Made by a program: the position numbers and the translations under genes. The notes beneath the pieces were generated by a model that saw only the letters and a program-made list of their open reading frames with translations, was not told the DNA's origin and did no database searches. Of a stretch of DNA of 34,691 nt, positions 1-7,002 are shown piece after piece (position 1 is the stretch's first letter; each line of letters opens with the position of its first letter). The stretch lies in the IMG/VR virus record IMGVR_UViG_3300014501_000047, positions 1 through 34,691 of that record. One strand, 5' to 3'. This DNA is from a virus.

Positions 1-935
1 GACAGCTCGCCGAGCGGCGTCGTGAGCGGTGTCAGGCCCTCAACAAACACAGTGAAAATCTTGCCGCCGGCAAGATCTAGCTCGCGCTGAAAGTCCTGCC
101 ACTTTCGGCCGGTCTCGTTGTCGATATTTAGAGTGCCCTTGTCACCCCCAAATTGCTTTTCCATCTTATCGCGCTCGGATTGCGGTGCGGCCATGTAGCG
201 CGCTGCATCCTGACTGCTGATGCCGAACTGATCGAGGCCCATTGCCTCCATAACCGGCCCAATCATCTCTTTCGGCCTGCCGCCCAACAGAGACGGAAGC
301 CGCTTCAATATCTCAACAGATACGTCGGCAGCGCCGTGGCTCTGGCTGTAGCCAAGCAGGCCGGCTTGGGCCAAGCCGGCATAGCCGCGACTGCGGATGT
401 CATACTGCGCGTTGGCGACACCGCTGAGCATCGCGCCAGGATCGACATAGCGGCCGAAGTTGAGACCGAAGGCGCGCTGCTCGCCGACCGAGCCGCCGAG
501 GCCCATCGAGGTGCGGCGCATGCCCGACACCGTATCGGCCATGCGGTCGAGGCCGAACAAGGTAGCGCCCAGGAGCCCGGTGAAGACCGATGTCAGGCTT
601 GTCCAGCGAACAAGCGAGCGCGTGATCTCGCCGACGTTACGTGCGACCGTTGAGCTTGCGCTTCCGGTCTTCTGCCATGCCGTCGCGATGTTCTGCGTCT
701 GGTTTGCGACCGCGCGGTGCTGGCCGATCATTCGCGCCAGAGTTTGCGTCTGCGTCAGCATCGTCGCGAGCAAAAACTGATTGGACTTTTGCGAGGCCGC
801 CGTCGCCTTGTTCACCGCGCCCCACGCGGCCGGCGTCTTCGCGAGCGCCGCCTGATACTTGTTGAAGAGCGTCAGGTACGCCTGGAATTGCTGCGTGTTG
901 ACGTTGACGCTGATGATTGACTTTGGGCCGCTCAT
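1..935 (-). CDS. Tail tape measure protein, N-terminal part (runs off the left edge)
   Basis: About 311 codons are visible from ATG at 935; the C-terminus lies outside the window. The start (MSGPKSIISVNVNTQQFQ) overlaps the stop of the upstream chaperone frame by ATGA, indicating coupled translation. The N-terminal 110 residues are Ala/Gln/Thr-rich and probably helical. A short hydrophobic stretch (about residues 112-130, LTSVFTGLLGATLFGL) follows, then a Gly-rich region containing FGLNFGRYVDPGAMLSG. Tape measure proteins set tail length, fill the tail lumen and lie directly downstream of tail assembly chaperones, as here. The call rests on position plus composition, not on a catalytic motif. 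A baseplate or other tail-associated protein is a less likely alternative. Confidence 0.7.
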   Translation of the reverse strand, partial: MSGPKSIISVNVNTQQFQAYLTLFNKYQAALAKTPAAWGAVNKATAASQKSNQFLLATMLTQTQTLARMIGQHRAVANQTQNIATAWQKTGSASSTVARNVGEITRSLVRWTSLTSVFTGLLGATLFGLDRMADTVSGMRRTSMGLGGSVGEQRAFGLNFGRYVDPGAMLSGVANAQYDIRSRGYAGLAQAGLLGYSQSHGAADVSVEILKRLPSLLGGRPKEMIGPVMEAMGLDQFGISSQDAARYMAAPQSERDKMEKQFGGDKGTLNIDNETGRKWQDFQRELDLAGGKIFTVFVEGLTPLTTPLGEL

Positions 936-1255
936 AGCTCGATCCCTTGTGACGCCAAGAATCGCCTAAGCAGGTGGACGATACCACGCTGCCGCCATTC
1001 GTGCGCTGAGCTGTAGGTAAACTCTGGTTCGGCCGACCGCATCCAAGGGACGAAGCCGGGGCCGGCGAGCCAAGTCAGTATGCTATGGGCGATGGTGTCG
1101 CCGTCTCGCCAGAAGTCTCGGCCTTTGTCGATGTCTTCAATGAACTCATGTACTCCGTACAATTCAATGATGTAGTCTCCGCACCCCAAATTGCTGAAGT
1201 AATCCCGAGCATCGTTGCCGTGTTCTGTTTCCGCGACATGGCAGAGATCAAGATA
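932..1255 (-). CDS. Tail assembly chaperone, C-terminal extension reached by -1 frameshift
   Basis: This frame has no good start of its own; a late TTG at 1189 is the only candidate. It joins the upstream chaperone frame if ribosomes slip back one base on the eight-T run at 1255-1262. The joined product (about 239 aa) would read AVVFF-YLDLCHVAETEHGN across the junction and continue through DYFSNLGCGDYIIELYGVHE to the stop at 932. This -1 frame looks like ordinary protein. The continuation of the zero frame is Ser/Thr-rich, like an off-frame reading. Tail assembly chaperones upstream of tape measure genes are a classic site of programmed frameshifting (lambda G/GT, P2 E/E'). Confidence 0.72.
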   Translation of the reverse strand, partial: YLDLCHVAETEHGNDARDYFSNLGCGDYIIELYGVHEFIEDIDKGRDFWRDGDTIAHSILTWLAGPGFVPWMRSAEPEFTYSSAHEWRQRGIVHLLRRFLASQGIEL

Positions 1256-1650
1256 AAAAAAACCACCGCATTTTCCACCTCCGAGATTTCATCCTCGTCG
1301 ATGACGTTGCGGGTCTTGGCCTCGTCGAGCGTGATGGTATCCCAGCCTCCGCCGGTCTTTGGCATGATGATGAAGGTCATGCGCCGGATTTCAGCCATCA
1401 GGCCGCGCTCGACACCGCCCTCGTTGTCCCACACGCCCATGTCCACGGCCGCTTCCTTGAGCAGCATTGCGGCCACGCGCGGGCCGGCGAGCGCGCCGAG
1501 CTGCTGTGCGAAGATCGACGCATAAGCCCGGCCGATGACCTTGAAGTACCGCTCGAACATCTCGCGCGAGATCGGCGTCGAGTGGACGTACATCGTCCCG
1601 GTGTCGCGCTCGACTGGCACGACCAGATTGAGCTTACGGTTGAGCTGCAT
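1075..1650 (-). CDS. Tail assembly chaperone (unshifted product)
   Basis: A 191-aa frame starting MQLNRKLNLVVPVERDTGTM, with its ATG overlapping the stop of the tail tube gene by one base (TGATG). Such chaperones coat the tape measure protein while the tube polymerises and are not part of the virion. The first about 132 residues look like genuine protein (VHSTPISREMFERYFKVIGR, helical, acidic near 115-128). After the eight-T run the zero frame becomes Ser/Thr-rich and continues 59 residues to the stop at 1075. The position between tube and tape measure supports the call. Either both products are made by frameshifting, or the T run is miscounted and the gene is one continuous frame. Confidence 0.72.
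   Translation of the reverse strand: MQLNRKLNLVVPVERDTGTMYVHSTPISREMFERYFKVIGRAYASIFAQQLGALAGPRVAAMLLKEAAVDMGVWDNEGGVERGLMAEIRRMTFIIMPKTGGGWDTITLDEAKTRNVIDEDEISEVENAVVFFILISAMSRKQNTATMLGITSAIWGAETTSLNCTEYMSSLKTSTKAETSGETATPSPIAY
1255..1263 (-). other. Candidate -1 ribosomal slippery site
   Basis: On the minus strand the zero frame reads GTT TTT TTT ATC. The eight consecutive T residues (1262-1255) provide a T TTT TTT heptamer on which both tRNAs can re-pair in the -1 frame. The frame entered stays open for 107 codons to the tape measure start codon. A downstream stimulatory structure was not resolved by eye. Confidence 0.68.
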
Positions 1651-2093
1651 CAGGAATTATACAACGCGCTGTTGACGGGGTAGTAGCCCTCGACCACCAC
1701 CATATAGCTCGGATCGTCGCCGGCAAAGCTCAGCTCGTCAACCGACACGATGGACGCATTGAGGATCACGAACGATTGCAGCGTGGCGGCATCGGTCCTC
1801 ACCGTCACGTCGCCGATCTGCGCATTGTCGAGAATTTGCTGCTCGTAGGTGTTGGCGAGACCCTGCGACTTCAGCAAATTGATGTGCGCGCCCATCTTCT
1901 GATAGGGCTCGCCGGATGGCACGAGGCCGGTCAACGCATCCAGGTTCTCGACGAAGCGGCCGTCGCGCGAGAGGCGAATGCTGCGCCGTCCCATGAACGA
2001 CGGCGTAACCGTGAGCGCCGGGAAGTTTGGCACGAACATATAGGTGCGAAGGCGATTGAGGGTGCCCAGCGGGACCGCGATGTTATTCGGCAT
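1650..2093 (-). CDS. Tail tube protein
   Basis: A 147-aa protein between the sheath gene and the chaperone, the standard place for the myovirus inner tube subunit. It begins MPNNIAVPLGTLNRLRTYMF. It carries an R-L-S-R-D-G-R-F stretch near residues 40-47 and a C-terminal beta-type segment (DPSYMVVVEGYYPVNSALY). Length and mixed beta composition suit a small tube subunit forming hexameric rings around the tail lumen. The stop overlaps the next start (TGATG), so translation is probably coupled. I see no family-diagnostic motif; assignment is by length, composition and neighbours. Confidence 0.72.
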   Translation of the reverse strand: MPNNIAVPLGTLNRLRTYMFVPNFPALTVTPSFMGRRSIRLSRDGRFVENLDALTGLVPSGEPYQKMGAHINLLKSQGLANTYEQQILDNAQIGDVTVRTDAATLQSFVILNASIVSVDELSFAGDDPSYMVVVEGYYPVNSALYNS

Positions 2094-2108
2094 CGTCTAT
2101 TTCTCCGA

Positions 2109-3740
2109 TCAGCCGCCGAGCACGAGCGGGACCGCTTGCAGGTTCACGATGATCTGCGTGAACCCGGTCTGCGGCGTGAATGCGACAGCAAGGCCGCCAT
2201 AGAGACCCTGCCCATAGTTCGACGGATTGAGCGACGTATAGATGGCGAACGGCACGGCATTGATCACCACCTGCCCATCATAGACGCCGTTCTCCACGTT
2301 GGTCGCGAACGTGCTCGGGTCAAGCTCGGTGAGCGCCAGTGAGCCGAGCAGAAGACCCTTGCCGATGCCGGTCTTGCACACGCCCGCGAGCACGCTTTGC
2401 AGCGTGTTGATGCCCTGCTGATTGTAATACAGCGGGTCTTCCGAGTTGTTGGAGCCGACGATGACGGCATTGGTGACGTTGAGCTGACCTTGGATTTGCA
2501 TCCAATCGATCGCGTACCAATAATTGAATTGGTTGCCGTCAGCGGTCTTGCCGTAGAAGATGATCGACGTGGAGATGCCGCCCTCCGCGCCAGTGCCGAC
2601 GTAGCTCACGTTCGCAGTCGCCAGCGTCGAGAGAAGGGCCGCATTGCCCTTCAGCGGGAACGGAGTTGCGCCGAACATATAGTTGAATTGCAGAGGCGGG
2701 ACGAGGTTGTTGAGGCCCCAGCTCAAGATCGTCCACATCGTATCGGCCAGATCGAACTCGGTCGTGCCGATCCCGGTCGATGATCCCGACGATGCGTTGA
2801 GCGTACCGAGCACCGATTCCGCCGTGGGGTCTGCCGGCACTGCCGCAACGAGAGAGTTGGTCGCGGTGCCTTCCTTCGCCTTGAACCAGCCGTTGTAGCC
2901 GGCAGGCGTGAAGCCGCTCATGTTGAACCACTGACCGATAGCAACGCCGTGGTTGGTCGTGGTCGTGAAGGTGATGAAGCCATCCGAGTAGGACGCGGCC
3001 GTAACCACGTTCGCCGGCCAGATGCCTTGCGCGGGAGCCTCGATCAGCGGCAGCGCGCACTTCATCGCCGCCGTCACCCCGCTGTAGTTCTGCAAGGTCA
3101 GCGTGGTGAGGAAGTAGGTCTTGCTAGTGAATGCCTCGTAGCTCGCCATGAGCGTGAGGAAGGTCGGCTCGGCTCCCCAGGTGCGCGGCACGAGATACAG
3201 ATAGAATTGCTGCGGCAACGTCTGAGTGATGAAGTTGCTGAGCGCCGTCACGCCGTTGGCCGGCGATCCGGGACCAAGCTCCAGTACGGAGACCGCGACT
3301 TGCGATCCCATGCCGAAGAAGGTCGTCCCCATCGCCAACAGCTCGGCGACATCCTCTTCGGTGTAGGTGCCAGGGGTCGTCTCGCTGCCCGGATTGGTCG
3401 CGAGCTGATAGGTGAACGTGCTCGCACCAGTAATCGTGCAGAGGAAATTGCCGTTGTAGCCCGCCGGCACCGCGCCAGCGATGGTCAGCCACAGTGAACC
3501 GGCGAGGCCATGCGGCGCGGCCGTCGTCGCGGTGACGGTGTTGGCGCTGTAGGAGAGCGATGAGAGCGCCAGCGCGCCGTTGAGGATCGCGGTCAGGTCC
3601 GCAAGCGCCGTGAGCAGCGTTGTCTGCCCTACCCCGAGCGTAGTCGCGCCTTGCGAGATCAGCGCGCCCTTTTGCTGCAACAGATTGGGCGTGGGTGCCT
3701 GTTGAACGGAGCCGGTGATCTGCGTGATCGGATTGGTCAT
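2109..3740 (-). CDS. Contractile tail sheath protein with two Ig-like insertions
   Basis: A 543-aa protein, the right size for a sheath subunit, followed by the tube gene after 15 bases. The C-terminal third has sheath-like content: VENGVYDGQVVINAVPFAIY near 480-500, then a Thr/Gln-rich end with strand-like IIVNLQAVPLVLGG. Two internal segments (about residues 60-130 and 248-320) share HG-(L/V)-A, an S/A-G, PAGYNG and an LGT/GTYT ending, so the gene carries a duplicated small beta domain probably exposed on the sheath surface. The sheath contracts around the tube to drive DNA injection. Confident from size, order and C-terminal character. Confidence 0.78.
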   Translation of the reverse strand: MTNPITQITGSVQQAPTPNLLQQKGALISQGATTLGVGQTTLLTALADLTAILNGALALSSLSYSANTVTATTAAPHGLAGSLWLTIAGAVPAGYNGNFLCTITGASTFTYQLATNPGSETTPGTYTEEDVAELLAMGTTFFGMGSQVAVSVLELGPGSPANGVTALSNFITQTLPQQFYLYLVPRTWGAEPTFLTLMASYEAFTSKTYFLTTLTLQNYSGVTAAMKCALPLIEAPAQGIWPANVVTAASYSDGFITFTTTTNHGVAIGQWFNMSGFTPAGYNGWFKAKEGTATNSLVAAVPADPTAESVLGTLNASSGSSTGIGTTEFDLADTMWTILSWGLNNLVPPLQFNYMFGATPFPLKGNAALLSTLATANVSYVGTGAEGGISTSIIFYGKTADGNQFNYWYAIDWMQIQGQLNVTNAVIVGSNNSEDPLYYNQQGINTLQSVLAGVCKTGIGKGLLLGSLALTELDPSTFATNVENGVYDGQVVINAVPFAIYTSLNPSNYGQGLYGGLAVAFTPQTGFTQIIVNLQAVPLVLGG

Positions 3741-3749
3741 CGGGCTTTC

Positions 3750-4118
3750 CTATGCGGCCTTGCCGTACTTCCAGCCGTGCGAGCCGAGATACGCGGCCGT
3801 GAATGCCATGCGCTTGCCGTCGCGGTTGACCGGCATCCAGGCCGGGCCGTTCGCGACGTACTCACAGAGGATCGACTTATGCCCGCCGGGCGGGAGCAGA
3901 TAGTGCTGCGAGCCGGGCTTCGTCCCGGCCGGCGCTTCGCAATTCGTGTTGAGCGTGCCCCGGATCAGCGCATGGTGCGGCGTCTTCACGCTGCGCGTCT
4001 GCGGCTCATTCATGATCGCCGGATATTTTGTGTACCCCACCTTGGGCATGAACATGCAGAGCGTCGGCGAGGTGCGCGCCTCACTCGACTTGACCTTCCT
4101 GATCGCCTCTGCCGCCAT
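3750..4118 (-). CDS. Hypothetical small protein upstream of sheath
   Basis: I do not recognise this 122-aa protein. I chose ATG at 4118 because GAGGGG lies 5 bases upstream; an ATG at 4151 would overlap the previous gene by 17 bases. The start reads MAAEAIRKVKSSEARTSPTL. The protein is basic, has a Pro/Gly loop (LPPGGHKSILCEYV) and ends in aromatic residues (LGSHGWKYGKAA). Its place between a tail-completion-type gene and the sheath gene suggests a virion or assembly role, but nothing in the sequence shows which. Confidence 0.6.
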   Translation of the reverse strand: MAAEAIRKVKSSEARTSPTLCMFMPKVGYTKYPAIMNEPQTRSVKTPHHALIRGTLNTNCEAPAGTKPGSQHYLLPPGGHKSILCEYVANGPAWMPVNRDGKRMAFTAAYLGSHGWKYGKAA

Positions 4119-4134
4119 CTGGCCCCTCGAAGGA

Positions 4135-5169
4135 TCACACCGCTCGAACAATGTAGGAGGGTATAGCTGATTCGATCAACTGTCGCGCGACGTTGCGGAC
4201 AGTGCTTTGCAGATAACTTACGTCATAGTCGATGGTTTTTTTCTGAGCCAAAATTCCGAACTCGACTTGCGTGCGCTTCTCATCCCGCACGATGGGCATG
4301 TTCATCATGCCGAGCCTGTCGAAGTTCTCGGAATAGAAGTTCACCACGTCCTGAAAGGTCAGGGCCTCGGCGTTGCGCAACCCGTAGAGCGTGATCCGCA
4401 CCCGATCCTGCACGAGCTGGTCATGGCCGAGCGTGCGGCCGAGCAGCGGGGCACCCTGGAGCGCCTGGGTTCCGTCCGGGAAGATATGCACAACCCCGTA
4501 GGGAGGCTCCAGGTTGTCCGGGACCAGGAAGGACGAATAGAGCTGCACCGGACAGTAGAGCCCGCCAGGGGGCAGCGTAAGCGTGTTAAGGGCCAGCCAG
4601 AGCGGCAGGCTGTTCGATACCACCGGCTCGGCTTGGTTGAATTGGGCCGGATCGTCCACGATCTGCGAGGCCAGCGCCGGGTAGAGCGCCGTTCCGACGT
4701 AGTGGAACAGGTCGGCCTGCCGATAGAACCGCTGCCGGCGCGAGAAGGCGTACCGGACATTCTCCGCGCCCACCGTGGCGATGAACATCGTGTTCGGGCC
4801 AACCGCATTAAAATCCGTCACTTCCTGGAGCGACGTGAAAATCACGACGTTGGTGGCGAGCGTCTGATCTTCCTCTTGGCTTTTCGTCGTCTCCCAATGC
4901 AGCGAGCCCTTAACCGTGGCAGTCGGCGCGGCCGTGAGCAGGATTGGACCTTGGTTGTACGCCAGCGCGTTGTAGCGCGCGGCGTTGAGCAGCGCGGACT
5001 CGCTGAGCAGATTTGACTTCACCCAAAACACCGAGCCGTCAATCGGCAGGATGACCTTGGTGTATTGAACAAACTCAACAGTTTGATCGAACGAGATCGC
5101 ATCGACGCCGGCCGCCAGATCGGCGGCCATCTCATTCTTCGCGAATTGCGCTTCATCGACGCCGGGCAT
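4135..5169 (-). CDS. Putative virion structural protein (tail/neck region)
   Basis: A 344-aa protein with no recognised motif. It begins MPGVDEAQFAKNEMAADLAA, has many strand-like segments in the middle and ends in a helical stretch (QSTVRNVARQLIESAIPSYI). Its ATG shares one base with the stop of the preceding 68-aa gene. It lies between a connector-like gene and the sheath, where myoviruses encode tail terminator or neck proteins, so a structural role is likely. The length exceeds usual tail terminators. A baseplate or fibre-associated protein cannot be excluded. Confidence 0.6.
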   Translation of the reverse strand: MPGVDEAQFAKNEMAADLAAGVDAISFDQTVEFVQYTKVILPIDGSVFWVKSNLLSESALLNAARYNALAYNQGPILLTAAPTATVKGSLHWETTKSQEEDQTLATNVVIFTSLQEVTDFNAVGPNTMFIATVGAENVRYAFSRRQRFYRQADLFHYVGTALYPALASQIVDDPAQFNQAEPVVSNSLPLWLALNTLTLPPGGLYCPVQLYSSFLVPDNLEPPYGVVHIFPDGTQALQGAPLLGRTLGHDQLVQDRVRITLYGLRNAEALTFQDVVNFYSENFDRLGMMNMPIVRDEKRTQVEFGILAQKKTIDYDVSYLQSTVRNVARQLIESAIPSYIVRAV

Positions 5170-5375
5170 CAGTGAGCCATCGCCTTTTTCAGATTGGAGA
5201 GCGCCTGCGCCCTGGTGGCACCAAACTCGACGAACGCATCGCTATCGACATCGAGCAGATCGTCGCACGGTCTTCTGGTGGCCCATGCGATGTACCGCAT
5301 CGCCAGCTTGCCGATCCGAGCGCGGCGGCAAAGCGGCTTCACCGTGTAGTACCACAGCTCTGATTTCTCTGACAT
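5169..5375 (-). CDS. Hypothetical 68-aa protein, 5' end overlapped by HNH gene
   Basis: The frame starting at ATG 5375 (MSEKSELWYYTVKPLCRRAR) gives 68 aa and ends one base into the next gene (TGATG). The same frame stays open further upstream to 5597, but that part is read out of frame through the HNH gene and is not protein-like. The acidic C-terminal half (DDLLDVDSDAFVEFG) suits a small soluble assembly factor. Function unknown. About two thirds of it overlaps the 3' end of the HNH endonuclease gene in another frame, a sign that the endonuclease arrived later. Confidence 0.6.
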   Translation of the reverse strand: MSEKSELWYYTVKPLCRRARIGKLAMRYIAWATRRPCDDLLDVDSDAFVEFGATRAQALSNLKKAMAH

Positions 5376-5997
5376 GGCTCCGCTCAGCCTCTCTGCGAAT
5401 CCACTCATCATAGGGTAACACGTACTTCCGCGCGTTGCATGGCCGGCACAGCCATTGAAGATTGTCCGCTGAATTGGAGCCGCCGCGCGAGAGTGAAATG
5501 ACATGATCAAGTGCTCTGTTGCCACCACGGAGATCAGCTCTGCAATATGGATTGGCGCAAATTTGATCCTGATCTTTAAGTATTTGGATCGCCTCATCAG
5601 CCGTATATGAACCTGGAGCGCCTAGCTTAATTGCTTTCCTCCTATGCTCCTGTGCTCTTCTCTTTTCTGGATTTCTAATGCGCCAATGATGCGCGTTCTC
5701 GGCTCGCTGTTTCTTTTTCTGTTCTCGTTTTCTTGCCAGTGCGACAGCTTCTCGCTTGCGGTACTCGATGCCCTGCTGCGCCAGCTTCTCGCGGTTGGTG
5801 GCATTGTAGGCCATCTGTCTGCCGCGATTGGTAGCGCGATATTGTCTGACATGATCCGCGTTCTTGGCCGACCATTTCTTGATGTTGGCGCGCTCGCATC
5901 CACGACATGAAGCACGATGCCCAATGCTTTGCTTGTATTTTCTGTTGCCGAAGCTATCGAGCGGCTTAGCGAGGCCGCAAGTCGAGCATGTCTTCAT
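5242..5997 (-). CDS. HNH homing endonuclease
   Basis: A 251-aa HNH nuclease. The N-terminus has a CxxC...CxxC zinc finger (C4, C7, C31, C34). A Lys/Arg/Gln-rich DNA-binding linker follows (about 40-120). The HNH core near 145-195 contains CANPYC, RALDHVISLSRGGSNS and CRPCNARK: paired Cys, DH and N-x-C elements. The start overlaps the preceding stop by ATGA. The last about 45 residues are read out of frame through the 5' end of the downstream 68-aa gene, so the nuclease C-terminus was probably acquired on insertion. Such free-standing enzymes spread by nicking or cutting related phage genomes. Confidence 0.88.
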   Translation of the reverse strand: MKTCSTCGLAKPLDSFGNRKYKQSIGHRASCRGCERANIKKWSAKNADHVRQYRATNRGRQMAYNATNREKLAQQGIEYRKREAVALARKREQKKKQRAENAHHWRIRNPEKRRAQEHRRKAIKLGAPGSYTADEAIQILKDQDQICANPYCRADLRGGNRALDHVISLSRGGSNSADNLQWLCRPCNARKYVLPYDEWIRREAERSHVREIRAVVLHGEAALPPRSDRQAGDAVHRMGHQKTVRRSARCR

Positions 5998-6494
5998 TCC
6001 TCAACCCATGCCCTAAATGATGCCATATATAAGCCGCTGTCCCTAAAACTTGGGCGTGGCGCACGCTTGACGTAGGGCCGCTTCAGCCGATGGTTGACGC
6101 CGCTCATCGCAGCTTGCGTCGGAACGCCTGGAATGCCAAGCCGGTCGAACTCGCGTTCCGAGATTGCCTTCTTGAACATCGCCTCGATTGCGCCCGTCGC
6201 CGTCGCAAGAGATAGCTGACCAGGACCGCCAGCAAGAAGATTTTCAAGGCTACCTGCAACGTCGCTCGCCAGAGCATCGGCGATGTCCTGTGAATGCGCG
6301 TCGAAGAAGTGCTGCATCACGCCGTACCGCTCTTCGAGCCAGCCCGCGACATCGCCTGTCGAGACTATGCCACGACCCTTGCCGCGTTTGCGGCGAGCAC
6401 GGCGCTTTTTGCCCTTGGTCGCCTTGTGCGCATTGGAAGATGGTGGCGTTGCGTAGAGCTGATCGATGACGCCTAAATGAAGCGTCAAGCCCAT
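5994..6494 (-). CDS. Putative neck/head-tail completion protein
   Basis: A 166-aa protein. It has a very basic stretch near 25-42 (KGKKRRARRKRGKGRG), a helical middle and a C-terminus RPSFRDSGLYMASFRAWVEE that resembles the end of phage minor tail or virion-morphogenesis (HK97 gp10/Mu gpG-type) proteins. That likeness is from memory, not a search. The start codon lies inside one unit of a 34-bp tandem duplication, and the bases just upstream (GACGGTAGTA) give only a weak ribosome site. A second ATG in the other repeat unit leads into a different frame. It probably helps join tail to head. Confidence 0.55.
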   Translation of the reverse strand: MGLTLHLGVIDQLYATPPSSNAHKATKGKKRRARRKRGKGRGIVSTGDVAGWLEERYGVMQHFFDAHSQDIADALASDVAGSLENLLAGGPGQLSLATATGAIEAMFKKAISEREFDRLGIPGVPTQAAMSGVNHRLKRPYVKRAPRPSFRDSGLYMASFRAWVEE

Positions 6495-6556
6495 TACTAC
6501 CGTCCGGTTTCAAATGGTGGACGCCCATTACTACCGTCCGGTTTCAAATGGTGGAC
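6489..6556. repeat. Exact 34-bp tandem duplication
   Basis: Two identical 34-bp units abut at 6489-6522 and 6523-6556, beginning GCCCATTACTACCGTCC. Each unit holds CGTCC...GGACG as an inverted repeat and one CAT (minus-strand ATG). Because 34 is not a multiple of 3, the upstream gene is read through the two units in different frames and stops at 6497. Confidence 0.95.
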
Positions 6557-6895
6557 GCCGTTCGATGGGCCGCCCTGCACTTGTGCAGAGACTTGTGCCC
6601 GCACGCTTTTCAGTGTCTCCCGCGCATGGTCGTCAGGCAGCAGCATCAACGCCCGATTTATCATCATGATGTCGATCAGCGAGAGACCGACATTGAATCC
6701 TCCGGCATGCCCAGAGCCTTTGTCAATGCTTTGACCGCTATCGGTTTGAAAGCGCCCCGCCTTGGCGACGCCCATCTCAGAGCGCGCTGGTAGCCACGAC
6801 TGAATGTTTTCGACAAACGATTTTGGCGTCGTATGCGTCATAATCCATAAGACGACAAACGCCGCAAATAGCAGGGTGCCTCGCCACTTCTTCAT
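6497..6895 (-). CDS. Membrane-anchored or exported small protein, tail altered by duplication
   Basis: I chose ATG at 6895 (MKKWRGTLLFAAFVVLWIM) since GGAGAGG lies 6 bases upstream; in-frame codons at 6916 and 6910 lack a good site. This gives 132 aa. Residues 5-20 form one hydrophobic segment after two lysines, a signal anchor or uncleaved signal. The rest is soluble and ends in a helical part (LLPDDHARETLKSVRAQVSA). The last about 24 residues come from the 34-bp tandem duplication, read once in each of two frames (GVHHLKPDGSNG, then RPPFETGR), so the C-terminus is probably not ancestral. Function unknown; it follows genes for exported beta-rich proteins. Confidence 0.6.
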   Translation of the reverse strand: MKKWRGTLLFAAFVVLWIMTHTTPKSFVENIQSWLPARSEMGVAKAGRFQTDSGQSIDKGSGHAGGFNVGLSLIDIMMINRALMLLPDDHARETLKSVRAQVSAQVQGGPSNGVHHLKPDGSNGRPPFETGR

Positions 6896-6920
6896 GGATC
6901 GCCTCTCCATCAGCATATAG

Positions 6921-6983
6921 TTAGATCAAGACGAGATTGCCTGCGACAAGAATCTCAAGCGAAACCAGAAATGCCAGCTTCAT
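6921..6983 (-). CDS. Tiny hydrophobic peptide (20 aa)
   Basis: ATG at 6983 preceded by AGGAG at a spacing of 9 opens a 20-codon frame ending in TAA. The peptide starts MKLAFLVSLE and is almost wholly hydrophobic after the lysine, like a single short membrane segment. Its first residues resemble the signal peptide of the upstream gene product (MKLRFVAF), so it may be a remnant of a duplicated signal sequence. Function unknown. Confidence 0.4.
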   Translation of the reverse strand: MKLAFLVSLEILVAGNLVLI

Positions 6984-7002
6984 CTTAGGTATCTCCTAAA
7001 TA

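Noticed and set aside
6489-6556. CRISPR-like repeat array
   Set aside because: The two units abut without any spacer, so it is a simple tandem duplication.
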